The notes: generated from the sequence alone by a model not told the origin. DNA of 56,278 nucleotides from an uncultured Saprospiraceae bacterium (GCA_937928575.1 CALFWW010000195.1:1-56278), one strand, 5' to 3'. Shown: positions 37,205 to 47,301, numbered from the stretch's first letter. Numbers and translations are program-made.

Positions 37205-38401
37205 ATGGAAAATACTATGACTAAACCTACGCAAGTTAACTTTTCGAATAGTGAAGTAGCTTTTGCTTATAAATCTGACAAAGCGCTTAAACACGCAGCC
37301 CGCATCTTCAAACTGATGAATAAAAAGTGGTTAGTAAATAGTGGATCCAAAGTTGGATTAGCTGCTTTCAAACTACGCCTACCAGTAGTCAATAAACTTG
37401 TAAAATCAACTGTATTCGATTTGTTTGTTGGAGGTCAAACCTTGTTAGAATGTCAAGCAACAATCGATAAATTATATAAATTCAACGTGCAAACCATACT
37501 AGATTACGGAGCTGAAGCAAAAGAATCAGAATTGGATTTTAATAAAACAATGAATGAGACGATCCGTGCCATTGAATTTGCAAATACCAATGAAAGCACA
37601 CCGGTTATTAGTACCAAGATCACGGGTCTTGGAAGGTTTGGCTTGTTGGAGTCGTTACAGAAAAAGATCCCCTTTACAAAAATTACAAAACTAGAATATA
37701 GGAATATATTAAAACGCTTAGATACGATTTGCTATACGGCACATGCAAAAGACGTAGGTGTATATTTTGATGCAGAAGAGACATGGATTCAAGATATCAT
37801 CGATCACTTAGTTCGCGTGATGATGAAAAGATACAATAAAGAAAAAGTGATTGTCTATAACACTTTTCAAATGTATCGAAAAGATCGATTGCAATTTTTA
37901 ATCGATTCTCACCAATTGGCTAAAAAGGATGGCTATCTTTTAGGTGCCAAAATTGTACGTGGAGCCTACATGGAAAAAGAACGTGTGCGTGCTGTTGCAA
38001 AGAACTATGCTTCACCTATTAATGATAGTAAAGCGGCTACAGATGATTTGTATAATACGGCCATTAAATTCTGTATAGAAAATTATAAAGAGATTGCTTT
38101 CTGCAATGCCACACATAATGCACACAGTAGTATGATGCTCGTTGATTTGATCGAAAAGAAAGGAATTGATCCGAAGCATCCACATATTTCATTCTGTCAA
38201 CTTTATGGGATGAGTGACAATATATCTTTCAATCTTGCCAATGCTGGATTCAATGTAGCGAAGTATGTGCCATATGGGCAAGTCGCTGAAGTGATGCCTT
38301 ACCTAATCCGTCGAGCGCAAGAAAATTCAGCAGTGGCCGGAGAAATGAGTAGGGAATATAAGCAAGTGATAGAAGAGATGCGGAGGAGAGGACTTCGGTA
38401 A
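37205..38401 (+). CDS. Proline dehydrogenase
   Basis: Monofunctional FAD enzyme of 398 residues that oxidises proline to pyrroline-5-carboxylate and feeds electrons to quinone. Visible motifs of the (beta-alpha)8 barrel are LDYGAEAKE (about 99-107), STKITGLGRFG, YNTFQMYRKDRLQFL, AKIVRGAYMEKER, FCNATHNAHSS, and the C-terminal QLYGMSDN and YVPYGQVAEVMPYLIRRAQE with the paired Arg that bind the proline carboxylate. The P5C dehydrogenase domain of a bifunctional PutA is absent, as is usual in Bacteroidota. It follows aroE by 19 bases and is probably in the same transcript. The start could be ATG 37205 or the second Met at codon 5. Confidence 0.93.
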   Translation: MENTMTKPTQVNFSNSEVAFAYKSDKALKHAARIFKLMNKKWLVNSGSKVGLAAFKLRLPVVNKLVKSTVFDLFVGGQTLLECQATIDKLYKFNVQTILDYGAEAKESELDFNKTMNETIRAIEFANTNESTPVISTKITGLGRFGLLESLQKKIPFTKITKLEYRNILKRLDTICYTAHAKDVGVYFDAEETWIQDIIDHLVRVMMKRYNKEKVIVYNTFQMYRKDRLQFLIDSHQLAKKDGYLLGAKIVRGAYMEKERVRAVAKNYASPINDSKAATDDLYNTAIKFCIENYKEIAFCNATHNAHSSMMLVDLIEKKGIDPKHPHISFCQLYGMSDNISFNLANAGFNVAKYVPYGQVAEVMPYLIRRAQENSAVAGEMSREYKQVIEEMRRRGLR

Positions 38402-38467
38402 TCGTGTTTACTATAAATATGTCCGCTTTTCTACTCAACTATTTTCGATAATTTACGTTTCAAAGAT

Positions 38468-39499
38468 ATGTTTAACTTGAAAGAATATTGGGATACATTT
38501 GTCAACGGATATGTAGGCTACGGTCATTACTTGTGGCATGAGGTAACACACCCTTCTATGACCAATTATTTTTATTGGTTGCTAGCAGTTTCTTTCTTTT
38601 TCTTTTTTGTGGAAGTTGCTGCTCCTTGGCGAAAAGATCAGCCAGTCTTGCGAAAAGATTTTTGGATGGATTTCTTCTACATGTTTTTCAACTTCTTTTT
38701 ATTCTCCCTCATTATTTACAATGCGGCTTCAAGTGTCATTGTTGAGTTATTCAATGATATCATTTTATATTTTACCAATTTCGATTTACAAAGCCAAAAT
38801 CCAATGCAATATTGGCCCATGTGGGCGATTTTATTAACAGGATTTGTAGTGCGAGATTTTGTGCAGTGGTGGGTACATCGTTTGCTACACAAATTCCCTT
38901 TTTTGTGGGAGTTTCACAAAGTACATCATTCTGTTGAGGAGATGGGATTTGCTGCGCACTTGCGGTATCACTGGATGGAAAATGTGGTGTATCGGACACT
39001 GGAATACATCCCATTGGCATTGATGGGGATTGGGTTGCATGACTTTTTTGTGATTCATATTTTCACCTTAGCCGTTGGTCATTACAATCATTCAAATATT
39101 TCAGTCAATGGTTTCGTGACGGGCGGTGTTTTAGGTTTCTTGATTGGAATCGTTCTAGGGTTTAGTATTTTTGATGTCCAAGTATTTGAACATTTCAATA
39201 TTTTCCAGAAGTTCGGAGTACTGGGCGCATCTGTATTGTTAGGTTCTGTGGTTTTTGGACCTTTCATGAAGTATATATTTAATTCACCTGAAATGCATAT
39301 CTGGCATCATTCCTACGAGCTACCCGCTGATCGACAGTCAGGGATTAATTTCGGATTAACCTTAGCGATATGGGATTATATTTTCGGTACTGCTCATATT
39401 CCATTTGAAGGTAGAGATATCAAATTAGGTTTTCCAGAGATGGAGCAGTATCCAAAGGATTTTATAACACAGAATTTACATATGCGGAAGAAAGATTAA
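38468..39499 (+). CDS. Sterol desaturase / fatty acid hydroxylase family membrane enzyme
   Basis: 343 residues with about six membrane segments and the eight-His di-iron pattern: HRLLH (about 138-142), HKVHH (about 152-156), HYNHSN (about 202-207) and HIWHH (about 277-281). Enzymes of this family insert oxygen or double bonds into lipids at the membrane; hopanoid, sterol, alkylglycerol and carotenoid substrates are all known. The substrate here is not decidable. It lies 66 bases after proline dehydrogenase and converges on the gene at 39535. A TATTTTCG (38440-38447) resembling a -7 box could give it its own promoter. Confidence 0.9.
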   Translation: MFNLKEYWDTFVNGYVGYGHYLWHEVTHPSMTNYFYWLLAVSFFFFFVEVAAPWRKDQPVLRKDFWMDFFYMFFNFFLFSLIIYNAASSVIVELFNDIILYFTNFDLQSQNPMQYWPMWAILLTGFVVRDFVQWWVHRLLHKFPFLWEFHKVHHSVEEMGFAAHLRYHWMENVVYRTLEYIPLALMGIGLHDFFVIHIFTLAVGHYNHSNISVNGFVTGGVLGFLIGIVLGFSIFDVQVFEHFNIFQKFGVLGASVLLGSVVFGPFMKYIFNSPEMHIWHHSYELPADRQSGINFGLTLAIWDYIFGTAHIPFEGRDIKLGFPEMEQYPKDFITQNLHMRKKD

Positions 39500-39534
39500 T
39501 TTCCTCATATTCTCCTCGTTATTTTCAAGTAAAT

Positions 39535-40209
39535 TTACTTAAATTTATTGGCTAAGGACAATATCAACAATAAAAGCCCGCTTCCCAATCCGGTAATGAT
39601 ACTGATGAGCGATAAACCTTTCCATCGATTGTTATTTTTCCTCAATAATTTCCTTGTGACCAATGCTAAGAGAACACCGCTCATAACCATGACCATTCCA
39701 AAAATGATATTGATCCAAATAGAAGCTCCAAGTCCTCCGACCGTCAGAATCAATCCTAAAATAATAGCAGGATGGGTTTTTGCATTTTCAAAGGCAAGCG
39801 CGGCCTTGATTTTTTTGATAGGTTGTTTAAAGTAAACTTCTTTGCCATCCGTAGAAGTGACACTTTCTATCAAATCCAAGTTGACTTCGGATACTTCATC
39901 AATTTCTGAATTGCATTTTTTGTAAACAACGGAATTATCGTTTATCTGTACTTGATAACCTTTGTGAACCTGACGATTCTTTAAGTTAATATTCAAGCAT
40001 TTTTTTAAATCAGGCGGAAAAGCAATGTTAGTTTCTTGCTTTTTTAATTTCTTTGCGACCCAAGCGTCTAGAAGCCGATCTTTTAATGTAAGCTTTTGCG
40101 AATTGTTTTCTTTTATGGCGATAGATTCTCTCGAAGAATGAACGGCAATGGCTTGATTGAAGGAACTTGTTAATAAGCATATAATAATAAATAAGTTTCT
40201 GATAGACAT
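39535..40209 (-). CDS. Unknown membrane protein with signal peptide
   Basis: 224 residues: signal peptide (about 1-22, ending AIAVHS), a hydrophilic region of about 120 residues with two Cys (in KKCLNIN and YKKCNSE) and a short strand-rich segment, then three hydrophobic segments (about 147-163, 165-185 and 199-220). The small YKKCNSEID...VNLDLIESV part resembles domains that report nutrient or ion status in other Bacteroidota, but I recognise no named family. Downstream ends nearly abut (36 bases) with the sterol-desaturase-family gene. A 14-base palindrome AAGTAAATTTACTT (39527-39540) spans the stop. Confidence 0.75.
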   Translation of the reverse strand: MSIRNLFIIICLLTSSFNQAIAVHSSRESIAIKENNSQKLTLKDRLLDAWVAKKLKKQETNIAFPPDLKKCLNINLKNRQVHKGYQVQINDNSVVYKKCNSEIDEVSEVNLDLIESVTSTDGKEVYFKQPIKKIKAALAFENAKTHPAIILGLILTVGGLGASIWINIIFGMVMVMSGVLLALVTRKLLRKNNNRWKGLSLISIITGLGSGLLLLILSLANKFK

Positions 40210-40704
40210 GGTTTCATTAGTCTTTAAGATGATGGATTATTGCATTTGGAGTTATTTATAAGATGTAAACTTATTGGTCGAAATGAAATACCCTGATACG
40301 GTTAAATATTGGAAACGGAAGGGGATGCCAAATTTAATTTTGTAAAATACAGGAGTTGCTTTTTATCAAATTAAATGTTTTGTGAATGTATTGTTGTGTT
40401 TCTTTTTTTACCATAAAAAGATATTTAAGGACACGAAAGGAGGACGTTTTTATCGTGAATTTTCTCACACAGAAAGCACAGATAGCGCAGATGAGTACGT
40501 ATTTAGGTTCGTTCAGATGTCGCTGAATTCACAGATGTGCTCGTGAATCTTAGGATGTATTTTTACAAACTTTTACAAGCATGTTGCACGTTAAAAACAT
40601 ATAGCTCTTGTTTGGTGTTTTGTGCCTGCCAGCATAGGCAGGTTAAAATACGTGCTCATTTTGTTTGTAAATCTGAGCTCTATGCGCTAATGTGGTAAAA
40701 AATA
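40210..40704. other. Intergenic region with short inverted repeats
   Basis: 495 bases, no gene. ATTCAC/GTGAAT (40527-40532 / 40543-40548) and CCTGCC-AGCATA-GGCAGG (40625-40642) are perfect short palindromes. The latter is a widespread Bacteroidota intergenic motif. ATAGCTCTTGTTT near 40600 echoes the arm of the inverted repeat at 30373-30430. The rest resembles degenerate 'cacaga' intergenic sequence. Confidence 0.45.
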
Positions 40705-41487
40705 TCAGCGCAACCCACCAACAGCATCTCTCAACTCCTTACAAAAAATAACACCCCGATGTCCAGTGTTTGGAAGTAAAATAGATTGGATCAAATCAGG
40801 TTTGACCGCTTTCAATTGGTCATCCGAATCTTGTGGAATCAACGTATCGTCCAATCCATGAATCATGGTCACCGGACATTTTACATTTTCAAGATGTTTT
40901 TTATTAGAGAATTTATATTTGAAAAGAAAATCAGGAATGAAAGGTAAAAACTTATTTTTCATTTGAATCAAACTAACATATGGAGCGACCATAATCAGGT
41001 GTTCAGGATTGTTGACACTTGCCAGATAGGAGGCCATTCCAGTACCCAAAGAATAGCCAGCCACCACTATTTTATTTTCATCATAGTGTTTTTTCAAATA
41101 GTCATAAGCTACTTGTACGTCATCAAACATTTGCTGTTCAGAATAATTTTGGCCATCGCTTTTACCAAATCCGCGATAATCCAACAATAAAATATCGTAC
41201 CCTTGTCCAGCCATTGTTTTTGCTTGACCGATGCACCTTCTTATGTTTCCTTTTTGTCCGTGTAGGTAAAGAATGGCACCGACCGGGTTTTTATCTTTCA
41301 TCAATAAACAACTCAATTCTACATCGTCAGTTACAGGGATCTTCACTTCTAGACCAGTTCGAAATTGGTGGTCAGCAGAGAGTTCATGTGGATTGAATAA
41401 AATAGCTTCTTGCGTAAAATATAACACGGTACAACCTAAGATGTACAAAATGGCTATGACTACAAAAAAAGATTTTAATAGTTTCAT
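40705..41487 (-). CDS. Alpha/beta hydrolase, membrane-anchored
   Basis: 260 residues: an N-terminal membrane helix (about 5-22) followed by an alpha/beta hydrolase fold of the BEM46/YqkD type. The oxyanion strand is ILYLHGQKGN, the nucleophile elbow VVAGYSLGTG (Ser near 145), the acid Asp in MIHGLDDTLIP and the His in PNTGHRG. Likely an esterase or lipase-like enzyme; substrate unknown. It starts 14 bases after the propeller-cyclase gene on the same strand and is therefore probably co-expressed with it. Confidence 0.88.
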   Translation of the reverse strand: MKLLKSFFVVIAILYILGCTVLYFTQEAILFNPHELSADHQFRTGLEVKIPVTDDVELSCLLMKDKNPVGAILYLHGQKGNIRRCIGQAKTMAGQGYDILLLDYRGFGKSDGQNYSEQQMFDDVQVAYDYLKKHYDENKIVVAGYSLGTGMASYLASVNNPEHLIMVAPYVSLIQMKNKFLPFIPDFLFKYKFSNKKHLENVKCPVTMIHGLDDTLIPQDSDDQLKAVKPDLIQSILLPNTGHRGVIFCKELRDAVGGLR

Positions 41488-41501
41488 ATTGGATTAAAAA
41501 A

Positions 41502-44500
41502 TTAACGTGTTGATTTCTGTTGGACAAAATACATATCAACATCCCCCTTATTCTTAGCTGTAATTTTGCCCCGATGAAGACAACTAAAATGCTCCTTAAC
41601 AATCTGATAAGTAGTCTCTGAAATATTGACTTTTCCTACTTCACCTTCCGATTCCATTCGTGCGGCAGTATTCACAGAGTCGCCCCAAATATCGAAAGCA
41701 AATTTTTTGATACCTACCACTCCCGATACCACTGGACCTGTGTGAATACCAATTCGTGCTTTGGTAAATGCTCTTTTGTCTACACCATTTTTATTAGCAA
41801 GAATAGATAGGAATTGTTGTATTTCCAACGCTGCTTTCACGGTATCAATTGCAGCCTGATGGTTATTTTTTTCAATACCTCCGACACACATGTAAGAATC
41901 GCCAATGGTTTTAATTTTTTCCAATTGATATTTCTCAATGATCAAATCGAACTCTTTAAAGCAAAAATCAATTTCACTAACCAGTTCTTCCGGGTCTAAC
42001 TGTTCTGCAATGACAGAAAAATCTTTAAAATCTGAGAATAATACAGAAACAGAATCATGTTTTTTGGCGATTGCTTTTCCAAATTGTTTTAATTCTTCAG
42101 CGGTTTCAGCAGGTAAAATATTGAGTAATAAATCGTCCGACTTTTGCTTTTCGATTTGTAATTCGCTGGTACGACTATTGACCAGGCGTTCCAATTTCTT
42201 TTCTCTTTGTTGAATCATATAAATTCGATATCTAAAAAATGAGTAAAAAGAAATTAGCGCAAATAAAAATGCAGTGGTAAGAAACCACCAAGTTTTGTAG
42301 AAAGCTTCTTTTATGGTCACAGGTATGGACAACTCATTTTTATTCCACTTTTCATTTCCAGTTGCACCTCGGACTCTAAAAGTATATTCACCAGCCGGTA
42401 TATTATTGAATCTTGCAGTTGTCATGTTAGAAGAAGTAGACCAGTCTGGATCAAAGCCATCTAATTTATAGCTGTACTGATTTCCTTTTGGATTTTTGTA
42501 ATCTGCCAATGCGAAATTAAAAGTGAAAAAACGATCTGCATTTTCTAATTCAAGTTTCTCTTTTTGAGTACCTGAAGGGAAGAGGGTGTGTAAGCTGTCA
42601 TCTCTTGCATTGAATTTTGAAAATGAGGTAAAAAGCAATTTGGCTTCTTTTTGTGATGTATTTTGCTTGTGAAAATGTTTGGGTAAAAACGAAGTAACAC
42701 CATTCAGACCTCCAAAATACATCCGACCTTCATTGGATTGATAGCAAGCGATTCGATTAAATTCATTGGAAGGCAATCCATCTTTGTCTGTGAAATTTGT
42801 AAATGAGTTGTTTGAAATAGCGTATCGAGATAAGCCATTGTCTGTACTCACCCAAATACAACTATCCGCTTCTGACAACAAACCATTGATAAAATTATTT
42901 GGCAATCCGTTTTCCATAGTAAAATGAGAAACCGTATTCTTATTTAAGTTGACTTTATTTAAACCATTTGCAGTTGCCAACCAGAGATTTCCTAGTTTAT
43001 CTTCATGTATATTTAGAATTCTGTTGTGGCTGATTTTCGGATCATTCGTAGAATTTAAATGAGTGATATTTTGATTACGATTCAGAATGTAGATACCATT
43101 TGTTTGGGTGCCAACATAAATGTTTCCAGATATTTTTCCGGCATGCAAGAAATTGATTTCATTATCTATTAGTGGGAATATCTTTTTTGGGTCCTTATAC
43201 AGTTTCGTCTTGTTACTATTTGGATCATGCTGATATAGTTTATTTTCAAACCCAAACCAAATTAAATCCTCCTGGAAAATACATACACCTTTATCAATTA
43301 AGCTTCTTTTAAACAATGTATCTACGCGATTGGTATTTAAATCAATCCGGAGACCATTTCCAGTATACAATGCATTTTGATGATATAACAAACCAAAAGG
43401 AAGATTGGAAAATTTATGTTTTAGTAGGAGCGGGGTAAGTTCATTGGTTGTGGTATTTAATTGATGAATCGCATTGTAGTAGCTAAAGTAGATATTTCCA
43501 TCGTCATCACCCGTAATGCCTCTGATGCTACAAAATCCGTTAAAGCAATTCTCATTTCCACCGGACAAATAATTTTTAAAAGCATTATCAGAACGTACTA
43601 TTTTAATGGCACCAAAATCGGAGGCCAACCAAATAACACCTTGATTGTCTTGGAAAATTTGTCGAAAATAAGAGGTGTTCTTAGTAAGTGATTTTAAATT
43701 TTTGGAAAAATCTAACAATTTGTTTTCAGATTGATTGTAAAGCCATAATATTCCATTTCCTGCAATCCATATGTTCCCGTTGGATTCTACCAGAAAAGAG
43801 GAAGCAGAGGTGCTTAATTGAAGCTCATTATTCAGTTTATGAGCGACAAAATCATCATTACCACCTGATTTATAAAAAATAGCTCCTTTGTTGGTCAATG
43901 CCCAGACGGTCTCATCATTCGTCGTTTGCAAAGCGGTGATAGCATGTTTTGAAGGGATAGAAAACGAGTTGATTTTCTGCATCTGCTCATTTAATTGCAG
44001 AATGGTGTGGTCATTTTTAGCTAAATAGAAATCATTCCCTTGTTGTGTAATTTTTAGATTGGCAAATTTCCCTTCGAATGCTAATTGATTTTCCAGATTT
44101 CCCTTTTCATTTCTTTTGATTAAAATTGCGGAGTTCAATTCATTCAACCAAGTACTTGACCACATGTTGTTGGAATTGTCAATAAATATATTATCCAAAC
44201 CAAAGGAAGTATTTTTCAATATGGATAAACTATCGGCAGCAATTAATTCATGAGATTTTTCAAAAGGATTTAAAATACAAGTGCGGTTTGGACTCGCTAG
44301 ATAAATCAGGCCATCCTTGTCAATTGCCATTTTGTTGATAAAGTCAAAGGGGATCTTGTTTTGTTTTGAATTGGTAGAATATTGCACAAAATTGATTCCG
44401 TCAAATTTATTGAGACCATTGATGGTTGCAATCCAGATAAAACCGCTTGGATCTTGCTGAATATTATAGATATTTCGATGTGTCAGCCCATCTTCAAATC

Positions 44501-44591
44501 CATAGACTTCAAACTGGTAATCATCAAATTGAGCGGTCATCGTATTTGCCCCAAACAACCATAAACTCAGAAATAGAAACCTCTTTAACAT
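41502..44591 (-). CDS. Two-component regulator propeller-adenylate cyclase fusion
   Basis: 1029 residues from the ATG at 44591, which gives a clean signal peptide (MLKRFLFLSLWLFGANTMTAQ); a longer frame to 44699 would put 36 extra residues before it. The periplasmic part is a Reg_prop beta-propeller (about 22-670; for example GNLWLATANGLNKVN and GRMYFGGLNGVTSF), then a Y_Y_Y domain (about 675-760), a membrane helix (about 764-785), a short coiled coil and a class III nucleotide cyclase domain (about 845-1020). The metal Asp residues sit in SVLFSDFKDF and TIGDSYM. Lys in KIKTIGD and Asp in FDIWGD fit ATP rather than GTP, and NTAARMES supplies the transition-state Arg. It should turn an extracellular signal into cAMP instead of phosphotransfer. 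The alpha/beta hydrolase gene follows after 14 bases. Confidence 0.93.
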   Translation of the reverse strand: MLKRFLFLSLWLFGANTMTAQFDDYQFEVYGFEDGLTHRNIYNIQQDPSGFIWIATINGLNKFDGINFVQYSTNSKQNKIPFDFINKMAIDKDGLIYLASPNRTCILNPFEKSHELIAADSLSILKNTSFGLDNIFIDNSNNMWSSTWLNELNSAILIKRNEKGNLENQLAFEGKFANLKITQQGNDFYLAKNDHTILQLNEQMQKINSFSIPSKHAITALQTTNDETVWALTNKGAIFYKSGGNDDFVAHKLNNELQLSTSASSFLVESNGNIWIAGNGILWLYNQSENKLLDFSKNLKSLTKNTSYFRQIFQDNQGVIWLASDFGAIKIVRSDNAFKNYLSGGNENCFNGFCSIRGITGDDDGNIYFSYYNAIHQLNTTTNELTPLLLKHKFSNLPFGLLYHQNALYTGNGLRIDLNTNRVDTLFKRSLIDKGVCIFQEDLIWFGFENKLYQHDPNSNKTKLYKDPKKIFPLIDNEINFLHAGKISGNIYVGTQTNGIYILNRNQNITHLNSTNDPKISHNRILNIHEDKLGNLWLATANGLNKVNLNKNTVSHFTMENGLPNNFINGLLSEADSCIWVSTDNGLSRYAISNNSFTNFTDKDGLPSNEFNRIACYQSNEGRMYFGGLNGVTSFLPKHFHKQNTSQKEAKLLFTSFSKFNARDDSLHTLFPSGTQKEKLELENADRFFTFNFALADYKNPKGNQYSYKLDGFDPDWSTSSNMTTARFNNIPAGEYTFRVRGATGNEKWNKNELSIPVTIKEAFYKTWWFLTTAFLFALISFYSFFRYRIYMIQQREKKLERLVNSRTSELQIEKQKSDDLLLNILPAETAEELKQFGKAIAKKHDSVSVLFSDFKDFSVIAEQLDPEELVSEIDFCFKEFDLIIEKYQLEKIKTIGDSYMCVGGIEKNNHQAAIDTVKAALEIQQFLSILANKNGVDKRAFTKARIGIHTGPVVSGVVGIKKFAFDIWGDSVNTAARMESEGEVGKVNISETTYQIVKEHFSCLHRGKITAKNKGDVDMYFVQQKSTR

Positions 44592-44718
44592 AATTTTCGA
44601 CACATTTTGCATTGGAAATGTACTGAAAATTTGAGACAACTTTGAGATAACATTTTCATATTCAAGCGGATGACTAATAATTTCAAAATGAATAGCCAAT
44701 TAATTTTTTATAACTAAA

Positions 44719-46359
44719 ATGTGGTGCTATATTGCAGTTTATTCCGAACTGAAAAATGAAACAATTTTGAGCTTGAAAGACAATGAAAAAGGCAATCTTG
44801 ACGAAGAAAAAAAAGTCTCGCTCGTGACGAATGAAGAGGGAGTAGAGCAAGATGTGGAAGAAGAAAAGAAAGAACAGGCGATTGGAAAGAAATTGTACGA
44901 TTATCAGGTTGAGAATATCAAGCAGATTTTTGAACGTTTCCAGAGCTGTCCGCCTAATTACAAACTGCTGTATCAACTTCCGACTGGTGGTGGTAAAACC
45001 GTTATTTTCTCCGAAATCGCAAGACGTTACATCGAGGAGCAGAAAAAGAAAGTCTTAATACTTACCCATCGTATTGAATTGTGTGGGCAAACTTCGCGAA
45101 TGTTGAATGAATTCAATGTCAGTAATATGATCATTGATAGCAAGGTCAAAGAGCTACCACCGAATCACAATTTCACTTGTTTTGTTGCAATGGTTGAAAC
45201 ATTGAATAATCGACTCAACGATGAGAAAGTGGATGTTAGTGATGTTGGTTTGGTCATTATTGATGAAGCGCACAACAACTCATTTCGAAAATTATTCAAG
45301 TTTTTTCAAAATTCGTTTCTGCTAGGTGTAACCGCGACTCCATTAAGTTCTAACATTACATTGCCGATGAAAGATTCTTATCAAGAATTGATTGTAGGTA
45401 GTGCGATTATGGATTTGGTGACAAAAGGATTCCTTGCAAAAGCAGAGACCTATATATATGATGTGGGTTTAGGATCTTTGAAAATTGGAATGAATGGCGA
45501 TTATACAGTACGTTCTTCTGAGATTTTGTATTCCAATTCTGTGATGCAAGGCAAGTTGTTGATGGCTTATACGCAAAGAGCAAAAGGAAAAAAGACCTTG
45601 ATTTTCAACAACGGTATCAATACGTCTCGCCAGGTTTATGAAACCATGAAGGGTGCTGGTTATGATGTTCGTCATTTGGATAATACGCATAGCAAGCAAC
45701 AGCGAAAAGAAATTCTTGCATGGTTTAAGGAAAAGAAAGACGCGATTTTGACATCTGTCGGTATCTTAACCACAGGATTTGATGAACCAACCGTTGAGAC
45801 GATAATTATCAATCGGGCGACCCGATCTTTGAGTTTGTATTTTCAGATGATTGGTAGAGGTTCAAGAGTTTTGCCAGAAAAAGATAAATTTGATGTAATT
45901 GATTTGGGTAACAATGTTGCCCGTTTTGGACTATGGTCTGCACCCGTTGATTGGCAACGGATTTTCAGATACCCTAATCTTTATCTTGATAACTTGATAA
46001 GTGATGAAGATATTGAACGAAAATTCCGATATGTATTTACGGATGAACAATTGGAGAAATTCAAAAATACGGAAGTCGTTACATTTGATGTGGAAGCTTC
46101 TAACAAGGAAGTTGCGGCAAGTGGAATGAAGTCGTCCGAAACCATTCGCCGATCTATCGAGCAACATGCCAATATGGTCATTGAAAATGCAGCCGACATC
46201 TATGATGCCTTGGATTTGATAAGAATTTTGGAGGATGACATCGCTGATCGGGTTCGTAGATATTGTTACTGCATCACTAACACGACTCGAAGTTACCGTG
46301 AATGGCTACATGATGATTACAAGAAGCGATTGAAATCTGAGGTTAGTCGGAAGTTGTAA
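44719..46359 (+). CDS. DEAD/DEAH-box helicase, RadD-like superfamily 2
   Basis: 546 residues. Motif I QLPTGGGKTV (about 88-97), motif II IDEAH (about 181-185), motif III GVTATPL (about 204-210), motif V TTGFDEP and motif VI QMIGRGSRVLP are intact. The order and the TTGFDEPTVE...SLYFQMIGRGSR spacing resemble E. coli RadD (YejH), which acts in DNA repair. The C-terminal zinc-finger part of RadD is missing and replaced by a helical region, and the N-terminal 55 residues are an unrelated acidic stretch (EEGVEQDVEEEKKEQ). It is divergent from the cyclase gene, with 127 bases between their starts. The substrate is not shown by sequence. Confidence 0.88.
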   Translation: MWCYIAVYSELKNETILSLKDNEKGNLDEEKKVSLVTNEEGVEQDVEEEKKEQAIGKKLYDYQVENIKQIFERFQSCPPNYKLLYQLPTGGGKTVIFSEIARRYIEEQKKKVLILTHRIELCGQTSRMLNEFNVSNMIIDSKVKELPPNHNFTCFVAMVETLNNRLNDEKVDVSDVGLVIIDEAHNNSFRKLFKFFQNSFLLGVTATPLSSNITLPMKDSYQELIVGSAIMDLVTKGFLAKAETYIYDVGLGSLKIGMNGDYTVRSSEILYSNSVMQGKLLMAYTQRAKGKKTLIFNNGINTSRQVYETMKGAGYDVRHLDNTHSKQQRKEILAWFKEKKDAILTSVGILTTGFDEPTVETIIINRATRSLSLYFQMIGRGSRVLPEKDKFDVIDLGNNVARFGLWSAPVDWQRIFRYPNLYLDNLISDEDIERKFRYVFTDEQLEKFKNTEVVTFDVEASNKEVAASGMKSSETIRRSIEQHANMVIENAADIYDALDLIRILEDDIADRVRRYCYCITNTTRSYREWLHDDYKKRLKSEVSRKL

Positions 46360-46411
46360 TTGCGTGACTGTTCGCTGATTTTTCGGATCAATTCTGTATA
46401 TTAGTCCTATT

Positions 46412-47268
46412 ATGAGTACCCTGGAATCACATAAAGCTATCACAGATGTTTCCAATCTTAAGGTGGCTTATCCAACCATCTTTTTGACTGTTATTTCCTT
46501 ATCTATATTTATAGGTACTAGTTGGTTTGCCATTCAAGGTAAGTTGGGTATGGGATGGGCAATATTCATCAATTCGATTTTCGCGTACATCTTGTTTACA
46601 CCGATGCATGAGGCTGGCCATTTAAATATTTCTGGAAATAAAAAATCTTTGCGTTGGGCAGATGAAGTGATTGGTTGGTTATCGGGTGTTCCGTTATTTG
46701 CTCCATTTTACATTTTTAAAGTCGTTCATTTTCGGCATCATGCACATACCAATGATCTAGAGAACGATCCTGACCACTGGCTATCTTCCGGCTATCTTCC
46801 AAGAATATTATTTCACTTCTATTTCATTCCACTACTATTTTTCCAGTCTACTTGATAAAAGCAATTCAATTGTTATATTCAAAAGAACGAATCGCTAAAA
46901 TGGTAAAACGAGAAATTAAAATTTGTATTATTGGTTTGTTTGTAATTGTGTTGTTGTTAATAGTGCTAGGAGTGACCTTTGGGTGGCTGATGATATTGCA
47001 AGTCTGGATTATTCCTTCTGTAATTGCTCAAATGGTTTTGGCCATCACTTTTGATTTGTTACCGCATCATCCTCATGAAGAGAAAGCACGTTACCTCAAT
47101 ACTCGTGTCATAGACATTCCTGGCTTATCTTTTTTTCTTTTAGGGCAGAATTATCATTTGATCCATCATTTGTATCCTCGAATTCCTTTTTATGATTACA
47201 AAAAGGTTTTTGATGAATTGGAGGAAGAATTTGTGGAAAAGGAGGTGGAAATTATTTCGGTTGGGTGA
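46412..47268 (+). pseudogene. Fatty acid desaturase / carotenoid hydroxylase-like, frameshifted
   Basis: Two overlapping frames together make one membrane desaturase of about 285 residues. The first (46412-46855) carries the His boxes HEAGH and HFRHHAHTND and stops at TGA 46853-46855. The second, in the -1 frame, continues through 47268 and holds the third box HLIHHLYP plus the remaining membrane segments. Joining at the T5 run (46838-46842), as if one T had been lost, restores IPLLFFPVYLIKAI. No good start exists for the second half (TTG 46852 only). Without the third His box the first product cannot bind its di-iron centre. The cause may be a real deletion or a homopolymer sequencing error; there is no ideal slippery heptamer. 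The repeat/transposase region begins 34 bases downstream. Confidence 0.82.
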
Positions 47269-47301
47269 TGTTTTTTTTTATTGTATTTGTTGTGAAGATT
47301 T

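Noticed and set aside
44592..44699. N-terminal extension of the propeller-cyclase to 44699
   Set aside because: It would place 36 residues before an otherwise canonical signal peptide; the ATG at 44591 is the better start.
46835..46855. Programmed -1 frameshift in the desaturase
   Set aside because: The site reads CTA TTT TTC, which lacks an X XXY YYZ heptamer that would allow good re-pairing in both sites, and no downstream stimulatory hairpin is evident.
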